Origin: Anderseniella sp.
GTDB taxonomy: Bacteria > Pseudomonadota > Alphaproteobacteria > Rhizobiales > Aestuariivirgaceae
DNA length: 16,420 nucleotides
Assembly (NCBI GenBank): GCA_013041995.1
Contig: JABDRA010000017.1
Coordinates: forward strand, 1 to 16,420
Direction: 5' to 3'
In this document: in pieces, positions 8,349 through 15,453 of the stretch
Layout: each line of letters begins with the position of its first letter
Numbering within the stretch: position 1 is the first letter of the stretch
Made by a program: the position numbers and the translations under genes
The notes under the pieces: generated by a model
The model's input: only the letters and a program-made list of their open reading frames with translations
What the model was told of the DNA's origin: nothing
Database searches by the model: none

Positions 8349-9529
8349 GTAAACGGTCAGGCATAAGCAGACGGCGCCTTGTTACTGGCGTCACTGCAAA
8401 CGCCTGCCTGATGCTGACGGCCGCCACCGCTTTTGCCGCCGGTTCTCCGTCCCACCGCAAAAGACTATTGGCGGCAAATCCCAAGCCGGTCCCGCCGTTC
8501 ACACCCATTCAGCCGTCTTCCACGGCTGAAACACTTCAGGTGCTGATTTCCATCAAGCAACAGTCCATGCAGGTCTTTTCGGGCCAGCGTCAAATCGGCT
8601 TCAGTCCGATTTCTTCCGGTAAGCCCGGCAAGGAAACCCCACACGGCATTTTCTCGGTGTTGCGAAAGCACAAGTTCCGCTGGTCCAATCTGTATGTCCG
8701 CGAGCCCATGCCGTTCATGCAGCGGTTGACCTGGAGCGGCATCGCGCTGCATGCCGGAGAACTCCCAGGCTACCCGGCTTCGCACGGCTGCATACGTATG
8801 CCCGATGAATTCGCAAAGCAGCTGTTCGATCTGGAAACCAGCGACCGGCACGTCATTATTGCCGACACGCCGGCAAACCCGGTTGGGGTGGAGCATGCCG
8901 GCCTGTTGAAACCGGCATCCATGGTAGAGACACATAAATATGCAACGCTGACTCCACAGCCGCCGTTGCGGGTTCTTCTCACCCGTCTGACCGGCCGCGA
9001 AAAAACCCTCAACGCACAAAAGATCCTGAACAAGCTTGGGTTTGGCGCCGGCACGCCGGATGGCTATGTGGGCCGCAAGACCTGGCGGGCCATTCACAAT
9101 TTCCAGAAGTCCATCGAGTTACCGGCAAACGGTGTCCTGAACGACGCAACCTATCACGCGCTGCGCTCATCCAATGGCGCAGAAGACTACCCGGAAGGCC
9201 ACCTATATGTGCGCCAGGGCTACAAGCCATTGTTTGATATCGCCATTCCACTCAAAAATGCCGAACAACCGCTGGGTGCGCATCTGCTGACCTTGCCGGA
9301 AGAACACGGTGTCCGGAACAAGCCTCAGTGGCTGTCGGTAAGTCTCGAACACGGCACGTCACGGGCCGGGCTGGATGCGTTCTTGCGATTCACCATTCCC
9401 GACGATGTGCGTAACCGCATTGAACACCGGCTTGGTGCCCATTCTTCCGTCGCCATTTCCGATACTGGTCTCGGACCGGAAACCGGCAAAGGCACCGACT
9501 TCATCGTTGTCACCAAACACTATAGCTGA
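8345..9529 (+). CDS. Tat-exported L,D-transpeptidase with peptidoglycan-binding domain
   Basis: YkuD-family enzymes form 3-3 crosslinks in peptidoglycan or attach proteins to it. In the preferred 394-residue form the N-terminus is (M)SKRSGISRRRLVTG followed by a hydrophobic stretch to AFAAG, a twin-arginine signal (S-R-R-R-L-V). The catalytic domain has His136 and SHGCIRM with the nucleophile Cys149. A PG_binding_1-like domain lies at about 223-275 (LNAQKILNKLGFG...GRKTWRAIHNFQ). The C-terminal third lacks catalytic motifs; ETGKGTDFIVV near the end is a recurrent ending in this family. I chose TTG 8345, which overlaps the secA stop (TTGA), because it gives a normal signal peptide and has GGGG nearby. 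The in-frame ATG at 8294 would add 17 residues and overlap secA by 55 bp; it remains possible. Confidence 0.9.
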   Translation: MSKRSGISRRRLVTGVTANACLMLTAATAFAAGSPSHRKRLLAANPKPVPPFTPIQPSSTAETLQVLISIKQQSMQVFSGQRQIGFSPISSGKPGKETPHGIFSVLRKHKFRWSNLYVREPMPFMQRLTWSGIALHAGELPGYPASHGCIRMPDEFAKQLFDLETSDRHVIIADTPANPVGVEHAGLLKPASMVETHKYATLTPQPPLRVLLTRLTGREKTLNAQKILNKLGFGAGTPDGYVGRKTWRAIHNFQKSIELPANGVLNDATYHALRSSNGAEDYPEGHLYVRQGYKPLFDIAIPLKNAEQPLGAHLLTLPEEHGVRNKPQWLSVSLEHGTSRAGLDAFLRFTIPDDVRNRIEHRLGAHSSVAISDTGLGPETGKGTDFIVVTKHYS

Positions 9530-9600
9530 CGCCGAGGTCGATCTATACCAAAGGAAATAATTATTGACCCATTTGACCGATTTTTCGCGTTTGCTGGCTA

Positions 9601-9647
9601 GATCAGGATGACTTTTGGTTTTTCAACCAAAAGTCATGAACCTGATC
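9601..9647. repeat. Long hairpin inside the MITE-like element
   Basis: The arm 9601-9620 (GATCAGGATGACTTTTGGTT) pairs with 9625-9647 around a TTTC loop. The pairing is 13 bp uninterrupted, then a 3-nt GAA bulge, then 7 bp (GATCAGG/CCTGATC). No T-tract follows, so it is not a classic terminator, though it could stop or protect the secA-transpeptidase transcript 3' end. Confidence 0.75.
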
Positions 9648-9661
9648 GCCTCCGGAGCGTC

Positions 9662-9713
9662 AGAGCAACTTTATGGGTTCAAGTGAACCCATGTTGCTCT
9701 GTGCATGGTTCAC
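9662..9713. repeat. Second hairpin with an alternative pairing, inside the MITE-like element
   Basis: AGAGCAAC (9662-9669) pairs with GTTGCTCT (9693-9700), and ATGGGTTC with GAACCCAT inside it, leaving a TTT bulge and an AAGT loop. The 3' inner arm GTGAACCCATG (9683-9693) can instead pair with CATGGTTCAC (9704-9713). The two folds exclude each other, on either strand as RNA or as extruded DNA. Confidence 0.65.
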
Positions 9714-9956
9714 GCCTTGGTCTGGCTGACCACCAGTGGAGCATAACGACGTCCAGCGGACGCGAAAAACCGGCCTTTGGTGGGCCAAATCCGCCCATCT
9801 GGTGCGTTGCGGCGCTTGCCCGATGCGACCCACATCGCGCTGCGCACCACGCCTGCCAGAATGAACGGATTTGACTCCATCAAATGGGTCAATAATTACT
9901 TCCTTTGGTAATAGCAGGTTGGCAAATACGTCACAGTTGTTAACGTGCTTCGGAAC

Positions 9957-11750
9957 ATGACCAACGAACAAATCATCCTCTTCACCATCATGGGCAGCGT
10001 ACTTGGACTATTGGTCTGGGGACGCATCCGTTATGATCTTGTGGCGTTTTCCGCCCTCGCACTGGCAGTCATAGTCGGCGTTGTCGACAAAAACACCGCC
10101 TTTGCCGGGTTCGGGCACCCGGCCGTCATTATCATTGCCCTGGTGCTGATTGTGTCGCGGGCCTTGTCGCAATCCGGCGCGGTTGATCTCCTGACCCGCA
10201 ACATCATCTCCGCCCAGCGCGGTATGAAGGCCCATATTGCCATCATGGGACTGGTCGGTGGCGCACTGTCGGCCTTCATGAACAATGTCGCTGCGCTCGC
10301 CTTGCTGATGCCGGTCGACATGCAGGCCGCGGACAAGGCTAAAAGATCTCGTGCCGCGACACTGATGCCATTGTCGTTCGCCACCATTCTGGGCGGCATG
10401 GTCACTCTGATCGGTACGCCGACCAACATCGTCATCGCCCAGTTCAGGGGCAACGCGACATATAACGGCCAGCCGATTGGCGACTCATACTCCATGTTCG
10501 ACTTTGCACCTGTCGGACTGGCATGTGCTGCAGTGGGCCTCATCTACATTTCGTTGGTAGGCTGGCGCTTCATCCCCCAGGACAAGGCCCGTTCGGAGTC
10601 CGCTGCCGAGCTTGAGAACCTCGATGGCTATGTCATGGAAGTCCAGGTGCCTGAAGACTCGCCTGCAATCGGCCAGAAGGTTCGCGACCTGCTGCCGGTG
10701 GCTGATGAAAACGAGGTCTATGTACTGGGTTTGATCCGGCGCGGCGAACGCCTGCCGGGCTCTGCCCGCAGCGTGGAAATCCGCAAAGGTGACATTCTGG
10801 TTGTCGAAGCCGGTCCGGACAGCCTTGAGCAGTTTTCCAACGCGTTGAAACTCTCCTACTCGGCATCGTCCCGGCACAAGGGCGCCCTGACCGGCACTCT
10901 GGCAATGACCGAGGCGGTCGTGACCTCCAACTCGAGACTCGTGGGGCGATCGGCCCGCGACGTCAGGCTGCTGAACCGGCAACAGACCATGCTGCTTGGG
11001 GTCGCCCGCGAAGGCCATCCGTTCCGCGACAGGGTCAGGCAGCTTGAGCTCAGGGCGGGTGACGTCCTGTTGCTGATGGGCGACAAGGAAGCGTTGCCGG
11101 ACGTCGTGCAATGGCTCGAATGCCTGCCGCTGGCGGAACGCGGGCTGCAGGTCACACAGCGGGAGAAGGCAGGTTTTTCCATCGCAATTTTTGCCATCGC
11201 CATCATCGCTGCCAGCCTTGGCCTAGTATATTTACCCGCAGCACTGGCTGCCTGCGTAGCGATTTATGCGCTGCTCAAGGTCATAACCCTGTCGCAGATA
11301 TATGAGGCTGTTGAATGGCCGGTGATCGTGCTGCTGGCGTCATTGATCCCGATTGGCGCTGCCATTGAGAGCTCGGGCGGGACAATTCTGATTGCAAATG
11401 CCATCGTTGATGTGACCGGCGGATGGCCGGCATGGGCGGTTTTGCTGCTGCTGATGGCGGTTACCATGACCTTGTCGGACGTCTTGAACAATGTGGCGAC
11501 CGTGCTGGTGGCCGCTCCGGTGGCCATCAAGATTGCCGAGCAGTTGAACGTCAACCCGGACGCCATGCTGATGGGTGTTGCGGTCTCTGCAAGCTGTGCT
11601 TTCCTGACCCCCATCGGCCACAAGAATAACACCATCATCATGGGACCGGGCGGTTATCGTTTTGGAGACTACTGGCCTATGGGCCTGCCGCTGGAGATCA
11701 TTATCCTCGCAGTTGGCCTGCCCATGATCCTGATCGTCTGGCCGCTCTGA
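9957..11750 (+). CDS. SLC13-type anion permease with two RCK_C (TrkA-C) domains
   Basis: An inner-membrane transporter of about 597 residues. The N-terminal membrane half (to about residue 206) has the family blocks SAFMNNVAALALLMPV and GGMVTLIGTPTNIV. A cytoplasmic insert holds two RCK_C-like domains, about 223-297 (ending KGDILVVEAGPDSLEQF) and about 316-385 (ending AGDVLLLMGDKEAL). The second membrane half has the mirror-image motifs LNNVATVLVAAPVAI and SCAFLTPIGHKNNTI. This is the layout of DASS/SLC13 proteins annotated as anion, sulfate or dicarboxylate permeases; the substrate cannot be read from sequence. ATG 9957 (MTNEQIILFTIMG) is preferred over GTG 9945, which has no ribosome site; the site for 9957 is weak. 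The stop lies only 7 bp from the convergent YafK-type gene. Confidence 0.9.
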   Translation: MTNEQIILFTIMGSVLGLLVWGRIRYDLVAFSALALAVIVGVVDKNTAFAGFGHPAVIIIALVLIVSRALSQSGAVDLLTRNIISAQRGMKAHIAIMGLVGGALSAFMNNVAALALLMPVDMQAADKAKRSRAATLMPLSFATILGGMVTLIGTPTNIVIAQFRGNATYNGQPIGDSYSMFDFAPVGLACAAVGLIYISLVGWRFIPQDKARSESAAELENLDGYVMEVQVPEDSPAIGQKVRDLLPVADENEVYVLGLIRRGERLPGSARSVEIRKGDILVVEAGPDSLEQFSNALKLSYSASSRHKGALTGTLAMTEAVVTSNSRLVGRSARDVRLLNRQQTMLLGVAREGHPFRDRVRQLELRAGDVLLLMGDKEALPDVVQWLECLPLAERGLQVTQREKAGFSIAIFAIAIIAASLGLVYLPAALAACVAIYALLKVITLSQIYEAVEWPVIVLLASLIPIGAAIESSGGTILIANAIVDVTGGWPAWAVLLLLMAVTMTLSDVLNNVATVLVAAPVAIKIAEQLNVNPDAMLMGVAVSASCAFLTPIGHKNNTIIMGPGGYRFGDYWPMGLPLEIIILAVGLPMILIVWPL

Positions 11751-11757
11751 AGCGGTC

Positions 11758-12582
11758 TTACTTCCACTCACCGGCACGCCAGCCGCGAATGAGCTGTGGC
11801 GCAAGCGGGTCCGCAGATGCCTGCTGCACTTCAAACTCCGGCGGCACGTTTATATTGTGCGGCAGGAAGACATAGCGTTGCTGCTTCACGCCCACCGTTG
11901 GCGGCTGGCGCGTCTGCTCGAAATAGTCATACCCGACTTTCAGGTCACGCCAGTATGGCTCGTGCGGATGACCGGCATAGCGCAGCAGATTCTGTTCGCT
12001 CATGCGGAACGGAAACGCATGTACCGGAAACTCTTTCTGTCCGTACAGGAAGGCTTCACGGGCCAGCGAGAACAATTCCTTGATATGGTCATCCGTGATC
12101 GCATAACACCCGGCCGACCGGCAGCCGCCATGTACCATCAGATGAGTGCCGGTTCGGCCCAGAGATTTGTCAAACGCATTGGGGAAACCAAGGTTGAAGG
12201 ACAGGTAATACTGCGATTTCGGGTTCATCTGACGTTGCGACACCATGTAGAAACCTTCCGGTGCCTGCCGGTCGCCTTCCTTGTATTTCGGCCCCAACAC
12301 ACCGGACCGGCTACAGATTTCGTAAGTGCGAAACAGCACATGGGGTCCATAAGCCTGCTGCAACCAGACTTCCATCTGGTTTTCTTCCTTGAACACGCGG
12401 ACAAACAGCGGTGCGCCCACTTTCAGATTTTGCCGCTGCAGATCGGCCATCACCTTGGGAGATAACGGCTCCAGCGCCTTGTCAGTACTGCTGCAGGCCG
12501 ACAGAGCAACCAGCGACGTCAAACCGGTGGCGCAAAAGCCACGGCGCGTCAGTCCCGTCGTGAATGTCTTGTCACTGTTCAT
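11758..12582 (-). CDS. YafK-type L,D-transpeptidase-fold lipoprotein with Tat signal (copy A)
   Basis: The product is 274 residues from ATG 12582. The N-terminus carries T12-R13-R14-G-F-C, a twin-arginine motif, a short hydrophobic stretch and the lipobox L27-S-A-C30 followed by SS, which predicts a Tat-exported lipoprotein. The YkuD domain has the YafK pattern: His151 in MVHGGC and S-A-G-C159-Y-A, the latter cysteine being the likely nucleophile. It also has PEGFY, LSFNLGFPN and VHAFPFRM. E. coli YafK (DpaA) cleaves Braun lipoprotein from peptidoglycan, while other YkuD enzymes crosslink or attach; which activity applies here is unknown. TTG at 12591 is an alternative start. It is closely related to the gene at 15486-16211. 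Its stop is 7 bp from the permease stop. Confidence 0.9.
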   Translation of the reverse strand: MNSDKTFTTGLTRRGFCATGLTSLVALSACSSTDKALEPLSPKVMADLQRQNLKVGAPLFVRVFKEENQMEVWLQQAYGPHVLFRTYEICSRSGVLGPKYKEGDRQAPEGFYMVSQRQMNPKSQYYLSFNLGFPNAFDKSLGRTGTHLMVHGGCRSAGCYAITDDHIKELFSLAREAFLYGQKEFPVHAFPFRMSEQNLLRYAGHPHEPYWRDLKVGYDYFEQTRQPPTVGVKQQRYVFLPHNINVPPEFEVQQASADPLAPQLIRGWRAGEWK

Positions 12583-12624
12583 TTTTGACAAACCCAGTTT
12601 CCGAAACCGTCCTCACATATTCCA

Positions 12625-12637
12625 TTGTGCAGCACAA
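12625..12637. promoter_or_regulatory. Dyad upstream of the YafK-type gene A
   Basis: TTGTGC-A-GCACAA is a perfect 6+6 palindrome, 43 bp above the gene A start and just outside the left att repeat. A one-base loop makes it a poor RNA hairpin, so a protein-binding operator is the more natural reading. No matching -35/-10 was found. Confidence 0.3.
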
Positions 12638-12642
12638 CACGC

Positions 12643-12655
12643 TAACGCTCAATTA
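12643..12655. repeat. Left att direct repeat
   Basis: TAACGCTCAATTA, identical to 15480-15492. Flanking bases on both sides differ, so the repeat is exactly 13 bp. It sits 105 bp before the integrase start. Confidence 0.7.
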
Positions 12656-12658
12656 TAA

Positions 12659-12688
12659 CAATGGCAGTATAATGCACGTTAGCCATTG
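12659..12688. repeat. Inverted repeat next to the left att site
   Basis: CAATGGC (12659-12665) and GCCATTG (12682-12688) enclose a 16-bp AT-rich spacer that contains TATAAT (12668-12673). It could be an integrase arm site or an operator on the integrase promoter. No good -35 lies 16-18 bp above the TATAAT. Confidence 0.35.
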
Positions 12689-12760
12689 ATATATAACGAT
12701 TTTTTACCGCAATATACGCATTGATCGATACACACGTGACAGCAAAAAACCGGCAAAAAA

Positions 12761-13672
12761 ATGAAACTCCACATTACAGACGAGAACCTCGAGAACCTGC
12801 AACGCCCCAATTCAGGCACCCTACAAGTCATTGATAACGATAAATCCTTCTTTCAGGTAAACGTTGGCAAATATAAGACGACATTTTACATGGTCACGTC
12901 TCGACGGTCGCGAAACTTCCGCGAAAACCTCGGCCACTGGCCCGATATATCGGCAGAGCAGGCGCGTGACGAGGCAATCGCGCTGCATGGTATGATACGC
13001 GCAGGCAAGACGCCACGCCGCAAGACCGCAGGCGCTAAGACCCTTCGCGAAGCATTCGATCGTTCAATCGCGTTGCGCGAAATGGACAACCTGATCACGC
13101 CTGACACAGCGAACCAATACAGGATGACTTTTGACCGCCACCTGACGAAGCTCGGAACGTACTCGCTTGATGAAATCCATGAAGACGATATTTACGACTT
13201 GAAAATGCGCCTGAAGGATTCTCCTTACGTCTTCAAATTCATCAGGGCGATGCTGTCTCAGGTGTACCGCATGAACTCATTGCCGTCACCGTTCATTTCG
13301 GTGACCGTCATGCGCACAACAAAGCGCGACACGAAGATCATGGACCACCATGAATGGGCGAAACAGGTATTCGCACTGCAAAACCCTGTGCTGCGCAATT
13401 TCAAACTGTTGTCAGCATTAACGGGCGTCCGTGCAGGCAACATGCAGACCGTCAAACGGGAGCATGTTGATCTCGACGAGCAAACCCTGTTCCTGCCGAA
13501 GACCAAGACGAATAAAAACGTGACCCTGCCGCTGTCCGCTGTCGCCTGCGACCTTTTCGATGAACTGATCCAATACTCAGAAGCCCGCAACAAATCCTGG
13601 GTGTTCTTTTCGAGAAAAGACAAACCGCTGCGGTACGCAACGAAAACGGGTCATGATGAAAGTGCTGTCTGA
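12761..13672 (+). pseudogene. Tyrosine recombinase/integrase, truncated at the C-terminus
   Basis: 303 residues. Residues about 25-90 resemble the arm-type DNA-binding domain of P4-like integrases (NLGHWPDISAEQARDEAIALHGMIRAGKTP), about 94-175 a core-binding SAM-like domain, and from about 195 the catalytic domain begins. The first catalytic Arg is present (TGVRAGN, Arg224), with the beta-hairpin Lys region LPKTKTNK and a normal LPLS strand. The frame then stops after WVFFSRKDKPLRYATKTGHDESAV. The His-x-x-Arg box, the His/Trp and the tyrosine nucleophile are missing, and I could not find them in the other two frames up to 13796. About 80-100 residues are lost, so recombinase activity is not expected, though DNA binding might survive. 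The ATG at 12761 has only a weak ribosome site. Confidence 0.8.
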
Positions 13673-13796
13673 TCACCCCGACGCGAAGGCCGCTTTCCTC
13701 GAAGAGATCGGGTACATCGCCATGACCAATTCATTGCCCGAGCCTGCAGAGGAGGTCACGGAAGATGAAGAATCATCAGAACAACGGGCGGGCTAG
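13653..13796 (+). CDS. Small acidic ORF, 47 aa, between integrase and terminase
   Basis: It starts at ATG 13653, 20 bp before the integrase stop in another frame, and runs 32 bp into the terminase gene. The product MMKVLSDHPDAKAAFLEEIG continues to a tail rich in Glu (PEPAEEVTEDEESSEQ). The composition reads like real protein rather than a shadow frame, and may be the C-terminal end of a phage gene that originally lay before the terminase, left after a deletion that also cut the integrase. The bases before the ATG are not a strong ribosome site. The frame upstream of the ATG does not look coding. No family recognised. Confidence 0.35.
   Translation: MMKVLSDHPDAKAAFLEEIGYIAMTNSLPEPAEEVTEDEESSEQRAG
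13749..13756 (+). promoter_or_regulatory. Near-perfect Shine-Dalgarno sequence of the terminase ATPase gene
   Basis: GAGGAGGT, with full complementarity to the 16S anti-Shine-Dalgarno core, lies 8 nt before ATG 13765. It fixes that start and suggests strong translation. Confidence 0.8.
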
Positions 13797-14592
13797 GAAA
13801 CTCGACAAAGCGGCAGAGCACACGTCTGAAGAGTTCAAAGCAGAAGACTGGCTCCGGGAGCTTGTACCTTTCCTCGAACCCGCAGCCGCACTTGAGCAGG
13901 TATTCGGTGCACCGCCGGATGCATGGCAGGTTGAGGTCACGACGACCGAGGCTGAGTTTATACTTTTGCTCGCATCACGCGGCATCGGGAAATCGACAAC
14001 CTGCGCTTTTGGTGCACACCTGTTCGCAGAGGCAAACCCGAAGACAACAACGTTGATCATCGCCCCCGCCCAGCGTCAGGCGGATGAATTGTTTCGCAAT
14101 GTCGAGATTGCGCGCGAGGCACTGTCCTTGTCGCAGCCATTGAAGCGCGACAACGTGACGATGGTCGAATACCAGAATGGTTCGCGAATTATCTGCCTGC
14201 CTGCGTCTGAAAAGACAATCCGATCCTATCGTGCCCATCGAATATACTTGGACGAGGCAGCGCGCATCACGGACGAGGATTTCGCGGCAATCGTGCCGAT
14301 GCTACTGGAAAGCGGACAACTGTTCTGTATGACGACGCCCAATGGGCGTGAGAACGAATTTGCCCGCGCCTGGCTTGGTGGTCGTGGTCACCAAATCATG
14401 GCTCGGTCGATCGACCTGCCACGCATGAAGAAGATCGTTGAACGCGACAAAGGTATCCTTGCACCGGCCAAGTTCCGTCAGGAGCACCTGCTTTCCTTCG
14501 TTGCATCAGGAACGGATATCTTTTTTGAGTACGATCAACTCGAGAAGGCCTTCGACAAAAGCATCCCGTCCATCGAATTGAGGTGCCTATGA
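13765..14592 (+). CDS. Phage terminase large subunit, ATPase domain protein
   Basis: Terminase large subunits power DNA packaging into phage procapsids. This 275-residue protein holds the ATPase half. It has a Walker A ASRGIGKST (70-78, Lys76), a Walker B IYLDEAARI with Asp163-Glu164, the coupling motif CMTTPNG (188-194), and FRQEHL (237-242) at the end of the ATPase domain, as in other TerL proteins. The charged N-terminal 50 residues are less typical. The protein ends at IPSIELRCL, where a normal TerL (about 450-550 residues) would continue into its nuclease domain; here the nuclease is the next gene, overlapping by ATGA. All ATPase motifs are intact, which argues against long decay. It could be a frameshifted single gene or a true two-gene terminase. 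Confidence 0.88.
   Translation: MKNHQNNGRARKLDKAAEHTSEEFKAEDWLRELVPFLEPAAALEQVFGAPPDAWQVEVTTTEAEFILLLASRGIGKSTTCAFGAHLFAEANPKTTTLIIAPAQRQADELFRNVEIAREALSLSQPLKRDNVTMVEYQNGSRIICLPASEKTIRSYRAHRIYLDEAARITDEDFAAIVPMLLESGQLFCMTTPNGRENEFARAWLGGRGHQIMARSIDLPRMKKIVERDKGILAPAKFRQEHLLSFVASGTDIFFEYDQLEKAFDKSIPSIELRCL
14580..14585 (+). promoter_or_regulatory. Shine-Dalgarno sequence of the terminase nuclease gene
   Basis: GAGGTG lies just before ATG 14589, inside the end of the ATPase gene, with the stop of that gene overlapping the start (ATGA). Such overlap commonly supports translational coupling by ribosome reinitiation. Confidence 0.5.
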
Positions 14593-15287
14593 AACTCTAC
14601 ACCAAGATTCCCAACGCTTCGTCGTCCGCCGGTGACTTCATTCGTTCAGTCGGGTACAGGCGCTATTACGTGTCAGCAGACCTCGCCTCCATGTCAGATT
14701 ACACAGCAATCTCGATCCTCGAGGATGAGCATGTCCCCGCACCACGTTGGGGCGACGGGTTCAAGCAATTGATGCTGCCGCGCACCCTTCGAGTGAAGCA
14801 GGCGTTTCGGTTGGCGAAAGGCACACCGTATCCAGATCAGGTTGATTATCTCGAAAGGATCATGAACGACGAGGCCCTTGAGGGTTCCGCTGAGTTATGG
14901 ATCGACGCAACAGGTGCTGGCCGTGCTGTGTCGCAGTTGATGGACGAGAAAAACGTACCGCATACAGGCCTCGTGATCACATCAGGAGATCATTGGAAGA
15001 AAGTGAACTCCGCTGAATACCGCGTTTCGAAGCAATACCTCCTGAACAAGCTGAATCTTGCCTTTGCAACCGAGGAAATGAAGATCGCCTATAACGTGAT
15101 CGACAGGGAAGAAGTCATGAAGCAATTGGCTGACTATCAGGTTGAGATCACGAAAGCAGGCAACATCACGATGAATGCCGCTGCAGGACAACACGATGAC
15201 CATGTGATCTCACTTGGTATTGCCTATTTCGCCGCAAAGCATCGCGACAACGTGCAGATGTCGGTCACGCCGCTCAGTTGGCGGTAG
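14589..15287 (+). CDS. Phage terminase large subunit, RNase H-like nuclease domain protein
   Basis: The 232-residue protein matches the C-terminal nuclease domain of TerL, which cuts concatemeric phage DNA at packaging start and end. Acidic positions fitting the RNase H-like fold are Asp31 in YVSADLAS with Asp37 in SDYTAISILE, Asp106 in LWIDATGAG, and Asp203-Asp204 in QHDDHVISLGIAYF. In a single-chain TerL this domain follows FRQE..F and a short linker; here about 25 residues (MKLYTKIPNASSSAGDF...) precede the first strand. The start could also be GTG 14583, but ATG 14589 overlaps the previous stop as ATGA and has GAGGTG in front. The C-terminus MSVTPLSWR is followed by TAG and then a terminator. 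Stand-alone function would require association with the ATPase protein. Confidence 0.85.
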   Translation: MKLYTKIPNASSSAGDFIRSVGYRRYYVSADLASMSDYTAISILEDEHVPAPRWGDGFKQLMLPRTLRVKQAFRLAKGTPYPDQVDYLERIMNDEALEGSAELWIDATGAGRAVSQLMDEKNVPHTGLVITSGDHWKKVNSAEYRVSKQYLLNKLNLAFATEEMKIAYNVIDREEVMKQLADYQVEITKAGNITMNAAAGQHDDHVISLGIAYFAAKHRDNVQMSVTPLSWR

Positions 15288-15359
15288 CGCCCCGGTTGTT
15301 CACCCTGTTTCGATATGCGATAACAATGAAGTCGTAGCCATCGACAAACCTCAAATAGT

Positions 15360-15395
15360 AAAAAGCTCGTCACAGTCAGCCGTGGCGGGCTTTTT
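15360..15395 (+). terminator. Rho-independent terminator after the terminase genes
   Basis: GCTCGTCAC (15365-15373) pairs with GTGGCGGGC (15382-15390), with two G-U pairs in the plus-strand RNA, an 8-nt loop, and a U-tract TTTTT; upstream AAAAA extends the stem. The G-U pairs become mismatches on the minus strand, so plus is the working direction. It ends the element's operon 72 bp after the nuclease stop. Confidence 0.8.
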
Positions 15396-15437
15396 ATTTG
15401 CCGTCAAAACGACAGCAAAAACAAACCATCTTAACCG

Positions 15438-15453
15438 ATAAACATTTGTTTAT
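15438..15453. repeat. Palindrome near the right att site
   Basis: ATAAACA-TT-TGTTTAT is a perfect 7+7 palindrome in the AT-rich right end, 26 bp inside the right att repeat. TATAATG follows at 15451-15457 and also occurs at 12668-12674 near the left end. It may be a protein-binding site for integration or regulation. The rest of 15288-15485 holds no gene. Confidence 0.35.

Larger units (their letters stand above)
9546..9910. mobile_element. MITE-like non-coding element with ~30-bp terminal inverted repeats
   Basis: Positions 9547-9576 and 9880-9909 are inverted copies of each other over 30 bp with one mismatch; the left end begins ACCAAAGGAAATAATTATTG. If the outer TA on each side (9546-9547 and 9909-9910) is read as target duplication, the element is 361 bp with 29-bp repeats beginning CCAAAGG. 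TA duplication is the habit of IS630/Tc1-mariner transposases, which would have to act in trans, since no transposase is encoded. The interior folds into strong hairpins. Short frames on both strands (for example 9608-9874 plus and 9710-9892 minus) have no recognisable content. The right end lies 46 bp before the permease start, so the element may carry or affect that promoter. Confidence 0.7.

Noticed and set aside
8465..9097. 210-codon minus-strand frame opposite the transpeptidase gene
   Set aside because: It is antisense to clearly coding sequence with catalytic motifs; a GC-driven shadow.
9608..9892. Overlapping frames on both strands inside the MITE-like element
   Set aside because: They read through hairpin arms, have no recognisable domains, and both strands are open, as expected by chance in such a sequence.
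9660..9971. 103-codon minus-strand frame before the permease
   Set aside because: It crosses the element's right terminal repeat and the permease start, and reads as low-complexity nonsense.
10485..11111. 208-codon minus-strand frame opposite the permease
   Set aside because: Antisense to the RCK_C-domain region, with no coherent protein content.
11857..12465. 202-codon plus-strand frame opposite YafK-type gene A
   Set aside because: A mirror frame of conserved coding sequence; a similar shadow (15585-16202) occurs opposite copy B for the same reason.
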